DNA from: an uncultured Clostridia bacterium
GTDB lineage: Bacteria; Bacillota; Clostridia; Oscillospirales; Acutalibacteraceae
Assembly (NCBI GenBank): GCA_944384905.1
Contig: CALWVE010000031.1
Span: forward strand, 1-64,000
Direction: 5' to 3'
Length of the DNA: 64,000 bases
Notes under the pieces: generated by a model
What the model was told of the DNA's origin: nothing
Seen by the model: the letters and a program-made list of their open reading frames with translations, nothing else
The model's database searches: none
Made by a program: the position numbers and the translations under genes
Shown here: piece by piece, positions 50,624-61,160 of the stretch
How the letters are laid out: every line of letters starts with the position of its first letter
How positions within the stretch are numbered: the first letter of the stretch is position 1

Positions 50624-50659
50624 ACAGAGGGGCGGCCTTTCGACCGCCCCTCTGTTTTT
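50624..50659. terminator. bidirectional rho-independent terminator
   Basis: AGAGGGGCGG pairs with CCGCCCCTCT with A-rich and T-rich flanks, between the TSCPD gene and the convergent miniprotein gene. Confidence 0.9.
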
Positions 50660-50671
50660 ATGCCTTGGTTC

Positions 50672-50803
50672 TCAGCAACCGCAGCCGCAGCCATTGCCAC
50701 AGCCGTTGTCATTGCTGTACGTTCCGCCGCAACCACCGCAGCAGATCAGCAGAAGAACGATGATAATGATCCAAGAGCACCCGTTAAAACCATTGTTGCA
50801 CAT
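50672..50803 (-). CDS. 43-residue Cys/Gly-rich membrane miniprotein
   Basis: On the minus strand AAAGGAGG lies before an ATG at 50803. The frame encodes MCNNGFNGCSWIIIIVLLLI, one membrane segment, then CCGGCGG and a tail of Gly/Cys/Asn repeats ending GNGCGCGC. Eleven of 43 residues are cysteine. Similar short Cys/Gly-rich single-span proteins are scattered in clostridia without known function; a role in the spore coat or in metal binding is speculation. Upstream, AC-N16-CATAGACTG resembles a sigma-K promoter. The gene is easily missed by length filters. Confidence 0.72.
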   Translation of the reverse strand: MCNNGFNGCSWIIIIVLLLICCGGCGGTYSNDNGCGNGCGCGC

Positions 50804-50952
50804 GTTGTATTTCCTCCTTTCGTTTATACTACAGTCTATGTCAAATACAAAAAGGTGTTACAGATCCATAAAAAATTTCAAAAAGGCTGATTGGCTTAAA
50901 AAATAGGCGAAAATAAAAGATCTAGTGAGCTATTTTAAAATAATCAAATAAA

Positions 50953-51017
50953 TTTGACCTTATTAGACTTTGACTTTTCCTGACTTTCGAGTATACTTAA
51001 AATCAAAGAAAGTCAAA
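50953..51017 (+). promoter_or_regulatory. clp operon promoter with three CtsR-type boxes
   Basis: TTGACT (50970-50975) and TATACT (50992-50997), 16 bp apart, form the promoter. CtsR heptad repeats (7-3-7) flank and cover it: AATCAAA-GAA-AGTCAAA at 51001-51017 on the plus strand, and on the minus strand a good site at 50953-50969 (one clear mismatch) and a weaker one at 50969-50985. This fits autoregulation by CtsR. Confidence 0.85.
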
Positions 51018-51039
51018 GACAAGAAAAGAGGTGTCCGTC

Positions 51040-51501
51040 GTGAGAATGAGCGATCAGATTGCTCAATATATTCTGGAGCTGTTGGATGAAGCCAATGGAA
51101 CCGCCGAGATTCAGCGAAATGAACTGGCCGGCCATATTGGCTGTGTACCCAGCCAGATCAATTATGTTCTTACGTCCCGGTTCACGCCCGAACAAGGGTA
51201 TTTTGTAGAGAGCCAGCGGGGCGGCGGCGGGTATATTCGAATTACGCGCCGGAATATAACAAAGCAGGACGTTGTGATGCACATTGTCAATAATGTCGGC
51301 GATGCGATCGATTCAAACAGCGTACGTGTAATTTTAAACAACCTGTATCAACAGCGTGTGATCGGGGAGAGTGCCTGTCAGTTAATCGCAGCGGCGACAA
51401 ACAACCGGAGCCTTGCGGCCGTTCCGCCGCAGCTGCGCGATGCAGTAAGAGCCTCAATCTTTAAAAACATGTTGTTGGTTACAAAAGTACAGGGAGCTTG
51501 A
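51040..51501 (+). CDS. ctsR: heat-shock repressor CtsR
   Basis: CtsR represses clp genes until heat or misfolded proteins inactivate it, with help from McsB. The 153-residue protein starts RMSDQIAQYILELLDE, has a winged helix-turn-helix with ELAGHIGCVPSQINYVLTSRF near residue 25, the beta-wing RGGGGYIRI near 58, and a C-terminal domain. GTG 51040, with AGAGGTG upstream, is preferred to GTG 51031 and ATG 51046. It is the first gene of ctsR-mcsA-mcsB-clpC. Confidence 0.95.
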   Translation: MRMSDQIAQYILELLDEANGTAEIQRNELAGHIGCVPSQINYVLTSRFTPEQGYFVESQRGGGGYIRITRRNITKQDVVMHIVNNVGDAIDSNSVRVILNNLYQQRVIGESACQLIAAATNNRSLAAVPPQLRDAVRASIFKNMLLVTKVQGA

Positions 51502-51521
51502 TCCCTGAAGGAGGAATGAAT

Positions 51522-52064
51522 ATGCTTTGTCAATCTTGTCATAAAAATACAGCGACTACTCACATCAAATCAATCGTCAACGGAGAATTGACCGAATACG
51601 CATTGTGCTCAGAATGCGCGAAGAAGCTGGGCTACAACCACTTCTTCGGAAGCTTTGCCGATGATTTTGTCGGCGGACTTGGCAGCCTGCTGGGCGGGTT
51701 CTTCGGCGGAGAAGCTGCAAATGAATCCGTAACCCGCTGCCGTAAATGTGGCGCTTCCTTTGAAGAGATTTCCAGAAGCGGTAAAGTGGGATGCGCGGAA
51801 TGTTACCGTACCTTCCGTAATCAATTGCTTCCTTCCATTCAGCGAATTCATGGCACAGCCAATCACCGCGGTAAGCGTCCGGGCAGTTTGGCCATGCAGG
51901 TTGTGAAAAAGCAGGAAATTGTTCCTACACCTGCAGCAGAGCCGAAGCCCAAAACACCTTTGGAAGAAAAGAAAGAAGCTTTGCAAAAAGCCATTCAGGA
52001 ACAAAACTTTGAACAGGCCGCTGTTTTGCGGGATGAAATCCGGGAAATGGAGGGAAAACAATGA
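51522..52064 (+). CDS. mcsA: McsA, activator of the arginine kinase McsB
   Basis: The 180-residue protein has four CxxC zinc motifs: LCQSCHKN and LCSECAKK at residues 2-35, and CRKCGASF and CAECYRTF near 72 and 92, and a C-terminal UVR motif (QNFEQAAVLRDEIREME). McsA binds McsB and raises its kinase activity. AAGGAGGA lies 7 nt before ATG 51522. It overlaps mcsB by 4 bp. Confidence 0.95.
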   Translation: MLCQSCHKNTATTHIKSIVNGELTEYALCSECAKKLGYNHFFGSFADDFVGGLGSLLGGFFGGEAANESVTRCRKCGASFEEISRSGKVGCAECYRTFRNQLLPSIQRIHGTANHRGKRPGSLAMQVVKKQEIVPTPAAEPKPKTPLEEKKEALQKAIQEQNFEQAAVLRDEIREMEGKQ

Positions 52065-53092
52065 GCAAGTGGTATCAAAAATCCGGCCCCGATGGGGACG
52101 TTGTCATCAGTACAAGAATTCGTCTGGCGCGTAATCTGCGGGAATATCCGTTTCCGAATCGCATGAGCAGCGAGCAGCGCGCCGAAGTAGAAGAAAAAGT
52201 GAAAGATGCCGTATTAAATGCGAATCAAGCGTTTTCTTCCATGTTCCGCTGCATCGAGCTTTCTTCTTTAAATAAAGAAGAGCGTGTGGCCCTGGTAGAG
52301 CGGCATTTGGCAAGCCCCGATTTTATTTCGGAACCTAACCACCGCGAACTGATTCTTTCCAACGACGAAGAAATCAGCATCATGGTGAATGAAGAGGATC
52401 ATCTGCGTATCCAGGTGATGAAAGAAGGCATGCAGCTTTCGGAAGTCTTCAATATGGCAGACCGAATCGATACGCTGCTGAACGAACGTCTGAATTTCGC
52501 GTTCGATGATGAGCTGGGTTATCTCACACAGTGCCCCACCAACCTGGGAACCGGCCTTCGTGCATCCTTGATGATGCATCTGCCGGGCCTTCAGGAATCC
52601 GGTGTTCTGGCTCGTATCAATGCCAACCTGAATAAACTCGGATTTGTTCTGCGCGGCATGTATGGCGAAGGTTCTCAGGCCGCCGGCGCGATATATCAGC
52701 TTTCCAATCAGGTTACGCTGGGACTTTCCGAAAAGGATGCGCTGGAAAATCTTACGGGAATGGCCCGCCAGATTATCCGCCAGGAACGGGAAGCGCGCAA
52801 ACAGCTGCGTGAAGACATTTCCGTACAGGATAAAGTCGCACGTGCCTTGGGTATTCTGGGCAGCGCCCGGATGCTTTCATCCAGCGAATTCATGGAATTG
52901 ATTTCGAGCGTTCGTCTGGGCGTAGCCGAGCAGATGTGCAAAGATCTTTCGCTCGACACGGTGAATGCCCTGATGATCGAAGCACAACCCGCTTCTGTTT
53001 CTTCTGCGGCCGGGCATAGTCTCACTCCGCAGGAACGCGATATCCGGCGCGCAGATTTGGTGCGTCAGGTTCTCGCATCTCAAACCAAATAG
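52061..53092 (+). CDS. mcsB: protein arginine kinase McsB
   Basis: McsB phosphorylates arginines of misfolded proteins and of CtsR, marking them for ClpCP. The 343-residue protein belongs to the phosphagen kinase family: VISTRIRLARNLREYPFP near residue 15, HRELILSNDEEISIMVNEEDHLRI near 95, and FDDELGYLTQCPTNLGTGLRAS near 150 with the catalytic Cys. The C-terminal third with GSARMLSSSEFMEL is also typical. Confidence 0.96.
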   Translation: MSKWYQKSGPDGDVVISTRIRLARNLREYPFPNRMSSEQRAEVEEKVKDAVLNANQAFSSMFRCIELSSLNKEERVALVERHLASPDFISEPNHRELILSNDEEISIMVNEEDHLRIQVMKEGMQLSEVFNMADRIDTLLNERLNFAFDDELGYLTQCPTNLGTGLRASLMMHLPGLQESGVLARINANLNKLGFVLRGMYGEGSQAAGAIYQLSNQVTLGLSEKDALENLTGMARQIIRQEREARKQLREDISVQDKVARALGILGSARMLSSSEFMELISSVRLGVAEQMCKDLSLDTVNALMIEAQPASVSSAAGHSLTPQERDIRRADLVRQVLASQTK

Positions 53093-53145
53093 AATTCCTA
53101 AATTTTTATCTAGATTTAAAATCTCGGTGAAAGGAGATTGACATT

Positions 53146-55626
<2,481 letters not shown>

Positions 55627-55640
55627 TCTAGCTTAAACAA

Positions 55641-55677
55641 GAAGTCCTCACAGCAAATTCGCTGTGAGGACTTTTTT
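55641..55677. terminator. rho-independent terminator of the clp operon
   Basis: AAGTCCTCACAGC and GCTGTGAGGACTT form a 13-bp stem followed by TTTTT. Confidence 0.93.
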
Positions 55678-56170
55678 ATGAATTCGAATGCTTGTTTCGC
55701 ACTTCCAAATCAATCAACTTTTCTTTCAAACTCAGCCCGCCGCCAAAACCGGTCAGCGATCCGTTTTTTCCAATAACCCGATGACAGGGGATCACAATAG
55801 GGATCGGATTGTTGTGGCAAGCCATACCGGCGGCCCGTGCACCGCGCGGTGAACCGGCTCTTAGCGCCAATTCACTATAAGAAATCGTCTCTCCATAGGG
55901 GATCAACGTGAGCTGTTCCCAAACACGCTGCTGAAAAGCTGTTCCGCAGGGATTTAGCGGCAAAGAAAAAGTTTGCAGCTTCCCGCCGAAATAATCGTCA
56001 AGCTGGCGGATACAGTCTTTCATAACGGCAAGATCCTGCGGATCAGATGATGCGGCTATGTTCGCAAAATTGCTCACGCTGTTTGGAAGATCAATTTTTA
56101 TAACCGAACCGTTTTCAACCCAAATAGTCAAAACACCAAACGGGGAAGAATAGGCTTGAACAAGGGCCAT
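55676..56170 (-). CDS. ogt: methylated-DNA--protein-cysteine methyltransferase
   Basis: The suicide repair protein moves the methyl group from O6-methylguanine to its own cysteine. The 164-residue protein has the active site PIVIPCHRVIGKNGSLTGFGG near residue 128 and the helix-turn-helix SYSELALRAGSPRGARAAG near 95. GGGGGC precedes the ATG. It converges with clpC and shares its terminator region. With the AlkD-like gene at 1.3 kb and the glycosylase at 57 kb it is one of three DNA repair genes in the window. Confidence 0.94.
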   Translation of the reverse strand: MALVQAYSSPFGVLTIWVENGSVIKIDLPNSVSNFANIAASSDPQDLAVMKDCIRQLDDYFGGKLQTFSLPLNPCGTAFQQRVWEQLTLIPYGETISYSELALRAGSPRGARAAGMACHNNPIPIVIPCHRVIGKNGSLTGFGGGLSLKEKLIDLEVRNKHSNS

Positions 56171-56256
56171 GGAAAAGCCCCCTTTCGTAGTTGTTTCAAA
56201 TATAGAAAAAGTCTCTGGCAGCTTGCTGCGCGGAGACTTTCTATAACAGGAGAAAA

Positions 56257-56826
56257 TTACAGAATGATTTCGCCGTCTACGGTGCCGGAAATACCAGCAG
56301 CGTTGGATTCATCGGTGTCGATGTGCATGGCAGCAGCATATTTGGGGCTTACACGAACCACAACATCACCGAAAGTCAGGGAACGGCCGCTGCCGCAATC
56401 CACTTTCACAGAAACAACCTGCTTGTCCGTTACACCGGCAGCAGCAGCTTCTTCAACGTTGAAATGGATGTGACGCTTAGCAGCAATCACGCCTTTTTCG
56501 ATGGTTACTTCGCCGGCAGGGCCAACCAGTTTGCAGCCCGGGGTGCCTTCCAGATCGCCGGATTCGCGGATGGGAGCGGCAATACCCAGTTTGCGGGCAT
56601 CGGTCAGGGCTACTTCAACCTGCGTTTCGGGACGGGTGGGGCCGAGGATGGACATAACCAGAGAACCCTTGGGGCCTACAACTTCTACTTTCTGATTGCT
56701 GGCGTACTGGCCGGGCTGAGAAAGTTCCTTTTTCACAGTAAGAGCGGCGCCTTCGCCGAACAGCGCAACCAGATCGGCTTCGGTAACATGAAGATGACGT
56801 GCGGAAGTTTCAACCATAACGTTCAT
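56257..56826 (-). CDS. PduL-type phosphate acyltransferase
   Basis: PduL-type enzymes exchange CoA and phosphate on propionyl or acetyl groups, unrelated in fold to Pta. The 189-residue protein has the two-domain pattern with metal-binding histidines: TSARHLHVTEADL near residue 8, AAKRHIHFNVEEA near 115, and YAAAMHIDTDESNAAG near 160. No microcompartment genes or N-terminal encapsulation peptide are present, so it probably serves general acetyl-phosphate metabolism. Confidence 0.92.
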   Translation of the reverse strand: MNVMVETSARHLHVTEADLVALFGEGAALTVKKELSQPGQYASNQKVEVVGPKGSLVMSILGPTRPETQVEVALTDARKLGIAAPIRESGDLEGTPGCKLVGPAGEVTIEKGVIAAKRHIHFNVEEAAAAGVTDKQVVSVKVDCGSGRSLTFGDVVVRVSPKYAAAMHIDTDESNAAGISGTVDGEIIL

Positions 56827-56862
56827 ATGTATTCATTCCTTTTACAAAAAGTTTGTATTTAT

Positions 56863-56891
56863 ATTGTACACCTCTTAGGGCCGAAATTCAA
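56863..56891 (-). promoter_or_regulatory. sigma-A promoter of the pduL-type gene
   Basis: On the minus strand TTGAAT (56891-56886) and TACAAT (56868-56863) are 17 bp apart, 36 bp before the start codon. Confidence 0.75.
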
Positions 56892-56980
56892 TCATTTTGT
56901 GCGAAAACATAGGAAAATCTTCTTTGTTGTGCTATAATACTTATAAATCTAGGTCAGAAATCTGCGGAGGGATGGAAAAG

Positions 56981-57547
56981 ATGCAGGAAACTTGGGAAGA
57001 ACTGCAGAATCGCTGCTGTTCATGTACGCGCTGCGGCTTGTGCAGCACACGGCATCATGTGGTTTTTGGCGTGGGAAACCCGCAGGCAAAAGTGATGTTC
57101 GTAGGGGAAGGCCCCGGGGAAAACGAAGATTTGCAGGGCGAGCCGTTTGTGGGACGCGCCGGTCAGCTTTTGGATAAACTTTTGGCCGCTGTTGATCTGG
57201 ATCGGCACGAAAACATCTATATTGCCAATATCGTCAAATGCCGTCCGCCGCATAACCGCGATCCACTTCCGGAAGAACAGGAAGCCTGCATCGGCTGGCT
57301 TCGCGAGCAGACGCGGCGTATCCGTCCGCGCATCATCGTGTGTTTGGGACGCATTGCGGCTCAGCGTCTGTATAAGCCGGATATCCGCATTACACGCGAA
57401 CACGGTATTTTTGAAGAAAAAGGCGGAATCCTTTTCATGTCTACGCTGCATCCGGCGGCCTTGCTGCGCAATCCCGCGCAAAAACCGGCCGCTTTCGATG
57501 ATTTTATCCGCCTGCGCCAAAAGATGGAAGAACTGGGGCTGCGCTAA
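56981..57547 (+). CDS. uracil-DNA glycosylase, family 4
   Basis: The enzyme removes uracil from DNA. The 188-residue protein has the iron-sulfur cysteines in [14 protein letters not shown] near residue 10 and further C's later, motif 1 in [18 protein letters not shown] near 38, [13 protein letters not shown] near 85, and motif 3 [14 protein letters not shown] near 155. ATG 56981 is preferred because GGAGG lies 10 nt upstream; ATG 56972 is too close. It overlaps the 3' end of convergent spmB by 4 bp. Confidence 0.93.
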   Translation: MQETWEELQNRCCSCTRCGLCSTRHHVVFGVGNPQAKVMFVGEGPGENEDLQGEPFVGRAGQLLDKLLAAVDLDRHENIYIANIVKCRPPHNRDPLPEEQEACIGWLREQTRRIRPRIIVCLGRIAAQRLYKPDIRITREHGIFEEKGGILFMSTLHPAALLRNPAQKPAAFDDFIRLRQKMEELGLR

Positions 57548-58062
57548 AATAGCCAGTTCACCACCACAATCGCCGCCGCAGCGGCAGCCAGATCTCCCAG
57601 AAGGGCGGCCGGCAGAACCCAGCCGCTTTTCTTGTAACCCGCGCTTCCCAGATAAACCGCGGCAGCGTAAAAGGTTGTTTCCGTAGAAGAGGCCAGAACA
57701 GAGGCCATGCGCCCAACGAGGCTGTCGGGACCGTGCTGTTCAAGCAAAACGGCGACATAGGCGGAAGCGCCGCTGCCCGAAACCGGACGCAGAAAAATAA
57801 GCGGAACCAGATCAGGTGGAATTTGCAGCAGGTCGGTAACGGGGCGAATCAGATGCGCCAGAATATCGAAGGCACCGGAAGCCCGCAGCATATACACCGC
57901 CATAATCAACCCAACCAAAGTGGGGAGCAGCTGTAACGTAGATTGTGCGCCGTCTTTTGCACCGCTGACAAATGCATCAAACACCGGGACTTTATGAACA
58001 ACGGCTGCAAAAACCGCAACAAATACGAGAAGCGGGATCACCCAATTTCCAATTTCAGCCAT
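57544..58062 (-). CDS. spmB: spore maturation protein B
   Basis: SpmB is a membrane protein with a nucleoside-transporter-like gate domain, needed for spore core dehydration with SpmA. The 172-residue protein has four to five membrane segments with VHKVPVFDAFVSGAKDG near residue 23, LRPVSGSGASAYVAV near 90 and SSTETTFYAAAVYLGS near 125. It overlaps spmA by 8 bp. Confidence 0.94.
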   Translation of the reverse strand: MAEIGNWVIPLLVFVAVFAAVVHKVPVFDAFVSGAKDGAQSTLQLLPTLVGLIMAVYMLRASGAFDILAHLIRPVTDLLQIPPDLVPLIFLRPVSGSGASAYVAVLLEQHGPDSLVGRMASVLASSTETTFYAAAVYLGSAGYKKSGWVLPAALLGDLAAAAAAIVVVNWLF

Positions 58063-58630
58063 TTTTCTTCTCCATCAGTTTGGCCGCCGCAACACAAACA
58101 ATCAAAGAAATCAAGGAAACAATCCAAACGGCGGGCAGAATATCATAAGGATTGGCGCTGCCGTAGTTTCCGCGAAGCGTAGCGGCGTAGGTGGGGATCA
58201 GCTGAAGCGAAGCGGTATTGATGACGACAAACAGCATGGTACCCCGGCAAGGGGTATCTCCCGGATGCAGCCGCGCCATTTCTTTCATGGCGGCAATGCC
58301 CAGCGGTGTGGCGGCGTTTCCCAATCCCAGAAGATTGGCTGAAAAGTTCATGGCCATTTTGTTTTGAACGGTTGTTTCTCCTGCAAAATCGGGGAACAGC
58401 TTTCGAATTACAGGCGAAAAAAGTTTGGCCAGCTTATCGACAAATCCGGCTTGTTCGGCCATACGCATGATTCCCGTCCAGGCGCACATCATGCCGAGCA
58501 TGGAAAGAGAAAGCGTTACGGCGGCTTGCGCGCCTTCGTTCATGGCGGCTGTCAGTTCTTGGGTACGTCCGGTGGCAAACGCAACGGTTATGCCTACCAG
58601 CATCATACCGCACCAGATTTTATTCAGCAT
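58055..58630 (-). CDS. spmA: spore maturation protein A
   Basis: The 191-residue membrane partner of SpmB has MLNKIWCGMMLVGITVAFAT at the start, a GMMCAWTGIMRMAEQAG segment near residue 46, and FSANLLGLGNAATPLGIAAM near 95, which are family marks. AAGGAGG precedes the ATG. It is first in the spmA-spmB operon, which in Bacillus is made in the mother cell. Confidence 0.94.
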   Translation of the reverse strand: MLNKIWCGMMLVGITVAFATGRTQELTAAMNEGAQAAVTLSLSMLGMMCAWTGIMRMAEQAGFVDKLAKLFSPVIRKLFPDFAGETTVQNKMAMNFSANLLGLGNAATPLGIAAMKEMARLHPGDTPCRGTMLFVVINTASLQLIPTYAATLRGNYGSANPYDILPAVWIVSLISLIVCVAAAKLMEKKNG

Positions 58631-58679
58631 AAAGATCCTCCTTGGGAAATATTCCTATGTGTGGCTATTTTGTCGGATA

Positions 58680-58708
58680 TTGACATTTTTCTACTTTGTA
58701 GGTACAAT
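58680..58708 (+). promoter_or_regulatory. sigma-A promoter of the AbrB-like gene
   Basis: TTGACA at 58680-58685 and TACAAT at 58703-58708 are 17 bp apart, 39 bp upstream of the start codon. Confidence 0.88.
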
Positions 58709-58747
58709 GACAAATAGACAGCTTTGTCATCGAAAGGACGTGTAGAT

Positions 58748-59008
58748 ATGATGAAATCCACGGGATTTGTTCGGCAAATCGACCCCTTGGGGCGAATCGT
58801 ACTTCCGCGTGATCTGCGCAAAAGTCTTGAGCTTAATGAACGGGACTCGGTGGAGTTTTTCCTGGACGGAAATACGATCGTAATCAAAAAATATCAGGCC
58901 AGCTGTATTTTTTGCGGCAATGCCGAAGATCTGATCAGTTTTAAAGGAAAATGTGTCTGCCCGTCGTGTGCCAAGAAATTACAAATCTTGACCGAGGAAA
59001 TCGTATAA
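58748..59008 (+). CDS. AbrB/SpoVT family DNA-binding regulator
   Basis: The 86-residue protein has the swapped-hairpin AbrB domain: STGFVRQIDPLGRIVLPRDL, then LELNERDSVEFFLDGNTIVI, and a C-terminal zinc-finger-like part (CIFCGNAEDL and CPSCAKKLQ). AbrB proteins repress stationary-phase genes and shape the timing of sporulation. AAAGGA precedes ATG 58748. It is transcribed away from spmA. Confidence 0.92.
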   Translation: MMKSTGFVRQIDPLGRIVLPRDLRKSLELNERDSVEFFLDGNTIVIKKYQASCIFCGNAEDLISFKGKCVCPSCAKKLQILTEEIV

Positions 59009-59049
59009 AATATTTTTTAGAAATTGTTGTCTGAAAGGATGATTTTAAA

Positions 59050-60429
59050 ATGGTATTTGGCGAGAAAATTCTAGCTTATCAGGACGATATTCTGCGCGAT
59101 CTGGCAAAAGTGGTTGCTATTCCTTCCGTATGCGGAGAAGCGGAAGGTAATCTGCCTTACGGTAAGGAACCCGCCCGCGCACTGGATACCGTGCTGGCTA
59201 TGGCCGAAAGCTATGGACTGAAAACCAAAAACGTGGATTACTATGCCGGCCACGCCGAACTCGGCGAGGGCGAAGAGGTTGTCGTCGTCATGAACCATAT
59301 GGACGTGGTTCCTGCCGGCGAAAACTGGAATACGCCTCCCTTTGAAATGGTCGAAAAAGACGGTGTGCTCTACGGACGCGGCGTAGACGACAACAAAGGC
59401 CCTGCCATTGTTTCGCTGCACTGCCTGCGCGCTCTGAAAGACGCCGGTGTGGTTGGTAAACGCCGTATTCGTGTGGTATTCGGTTCCGGCGAAGAAGTCG
59501 GCATGGACGATATGAACCATTATTTTGCAGAAGAACCGTATCCGACCTACGGTATTACGCCCGATGGCAGCTATGGCGTGTGCCATTGCGAAAAGGGTAT
59601 TCTGCATTTCAAGATTCAGGCCGATCAGGAAGATTCCATCGTCCGTTCCTTTGTTTCCGGAACGGTTGTGAATGCTGTGCCTTATAAGGCCGAAGCGGAA
59701 ATCGCCTGCACGGCAGAACAGGCCCAGGCACTGCGCAAAGCCGCCGAAACGGCTGAAGGCAAGTTTGAAATCACGGATACCGAAGGCGGCGTTAAGATCC
59801 TCTCTTTGGGAACTGCTTGCCATGCTTCCACGCCGTCCGGTGGTTTTAATGCAGCCGCTTACTTGGTTGCTCTGTTGAAATCCGTGTTCAGCAATCAGGA
59901 ATTGGGTGCGCTGATTTCGTTTGCAGCCGAAAAGATCGGCACCACCTACGACGGCAGTGCCGCCGGGGTTGCCTGCTCCGATGAAGCCAGCGGTCCGCTG
60001 ACCTTCAACTTCGGTATTATGCAGATGCAAAACGGCCGCGGCCGTTTGGAAGTAGATATCCGTTATCCGGCCACGCTTTCCAGCGATCCGATAGTGAAAA
60101 CCCTTCGAAAAGCCGCCGAAGCGTATGGCCTGCGCTATGAAACGGATATGGATGAAAAGCCGCTGTATCTGCCCAAAGACAGCAAGCTGATCAGCATCCT
60201 GAGCGAAGCTTATGAAGCCTGCATGCATGAACCCTGCGAGGTATACTCCATGGGCGGCGGTACCTATGCTCGCAGCATGAACAGTAAAGGCGTTGCATTT
60301 GGCGCCGGCTTCCCGGGCGATCTGCCTTCTCACGCACACGATGCCAACGAATGCGTTCGCATTGAAAGCCTGATGAAGCACGCCCAGATCTGCCTGGAAG
60401 CTATGTATCGCCTGTTTACAACCGACTGA
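59050..60429 (+). CDS. pepV: M20 family dipeptidase (PepV)
   Basis: PepV cleaves a wide range of dipeptides and some tripeptides in the cytoplasm. The 459-residue zinc enzyme has VVVMNHMDVVPAGENWN near residue 78 (metal His), YGRGVDDNKGPAIVSL near 112 (bridging Asp), VVFGSGEEVGMDDMNHY near 140 (catalytic and metal Glu), and the closing Gly-rich GAGFPGDLPSHAHDANE near 415 (metal His). AAAGGATG precedes the ATG. Confidence 0.94.
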   Translation: MVFGEKILAYQDDILRDLAKVVAIPSVCGEAEGNLPYGKEPARALDTVLAMAESYGLKTKNVDYYAGHAELGEGEEVVVVMNHMDVVPAGENWNTPPFEMVEKDGVLYGRGVDDNKGPAIVSLHCLRALKDAGVVGKRRIRVVFGSGEEVGMDDMNHYFAEEPYPTYGITPDGSYGVCHCEKGILHFKIQADQEDSIVRSFVSGTVVNAVPYKAEAEIACTAEQAQALRKAAETAEGKFEITDTEGGVKILSLGTACHASTPSGGFNAAAYLVALLKSVFSNQELGALISFAAEKIGTTYDGSAAGVACSDEASGPLTFNFGIMQMQNGRGRLEVDIRYPATLSSDPIVKTLRKAAEAYGLRYETDMDEKPLYLPKDSKLISILSEAYEACMHEPCEVYSMGGGTYARSMNSKGVAFGAGFPGDLPSHAHDANECVRIESLMKHAQICLEAMYRLFTTD

Positions 60430-60441
60430 TTTATCTATACG

Positions 60442-60485
60442 TGGCAGCGGCGGCGTTCAGTACCGCCGCTGCCGTTCATTTTTAG
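60442..60485 (+). terminator. rho-independent terminator after pepV
   Basis: GGCAGCGGCGG and CCGCCGCTGCC form a perfect stem followed by GTTCATTTTTA. Confidence 0.85.
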
Positions 60486-60500
60486 TTAGGAGGCTTTTTA

Positions 60501-61121
60501 ATGAAAGTTTTGTTAATCAACGGAAGCCCGCATGAACACGGAAATACCGATATCGCTCTTCAGGAAGTGGCGACTGGGCTGCAGGAATTCGGTATCGAAA
60601 CCGAAATTTTCTGGATCGGCAATAAGGGAGTGCGCGGCTGTATCGGATGCGGAGCCTGTGCAGGCGGAAAAGGCTGTGTACATCGGGATGTTGTGAATGT
60701 TGCGGCGGAAAAATGTCAGGAAGCCGATGGCCTGATTGTGGGTTCGCCCGTTCATTATGCGGCCTTGTCCGGAGATTTGACCAGCTTTTTAGATCGTCTG
60801 TTTTATTCTTTCGGCAGAGTGTTGGCGCATAAGCCGGCCGCAGGTATCGTTTGTGCCCGTCGCGCCGGTACAACGGCAGCACTGGATCAGCTGAACAAGT
60901 ATTTTACGATCAATCAAATGCCGCTGGTTTCCAGCCAGTATTGGAATATGGTACACGGTAACGCGCCGGGAGAAGCCAAGCTTGACCTGGAAGGTATGCA
61001 GGTTATGCGTGTGCTCGGTCGCAATATGGCCTGGCTGCTAAGATGCATCGAAGCCGGAAAAGCAGCTGGTATCACGCTGCCCGAACGCGAACACCGTGCT
61101 CGCACCAACTTCATCCGATAA
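60501..61121 (+). CDS. flavodoxin-like NAD(P)H-dependent FMN reductase
   Basis: The 206-residue protein has the flavodoxin fold with LINGSPHEHGNTD at residues 5-17 for FMN phosphate and GSPVHYAALSGDLTSFLDRL near 95. A Cys-rich segment, CIGCGACAGGKGC near residue 52, is common to the iron-sulfur flavoprotein subgroup, which may carry a [4Fe-4S] cluster. It probably reduces quinones or flavins in anaerobic metabolism. AGGAGG precedes the ATG. Confidence 0.9.
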   Translation: MKVLLINGSPHEHGNTDIALQEVATGLQEFGIETEIFWIGNKGVRGCIGCGACAGGKGCVHRDVVNVAAEKCQEADGLIVGSPVHYAALSGDLTSFLDRLFYSFGRVLAHKPAAGIVCARRAGTTAALDQLNKYFTINQMPLVSSQYWNMVHGNAPGEAKLDLEGMQVMRVLGRNMAWLLRCIEAGKAAGITLPEREHRARTNFIR

Positions 61122-61126
61122 AATCA

Positions 61127-61160
61127 AACACCGCCTTCCGGTTGGAGGGCGGTGTTTTTA
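61127..61160. terminator. bidirectional rho-independent terminator
   Basis: AACACCGCC (61127-61135) pairs with GGCGGTGTT (61148-61156) and is followed by TTTA; it separates convergent genes. Confidence 0.85.

Noticed and set aside
59071-60381. Long minus-strand frame opposite pepV
   Set aside because: Antisense shadow without start signal or family match.
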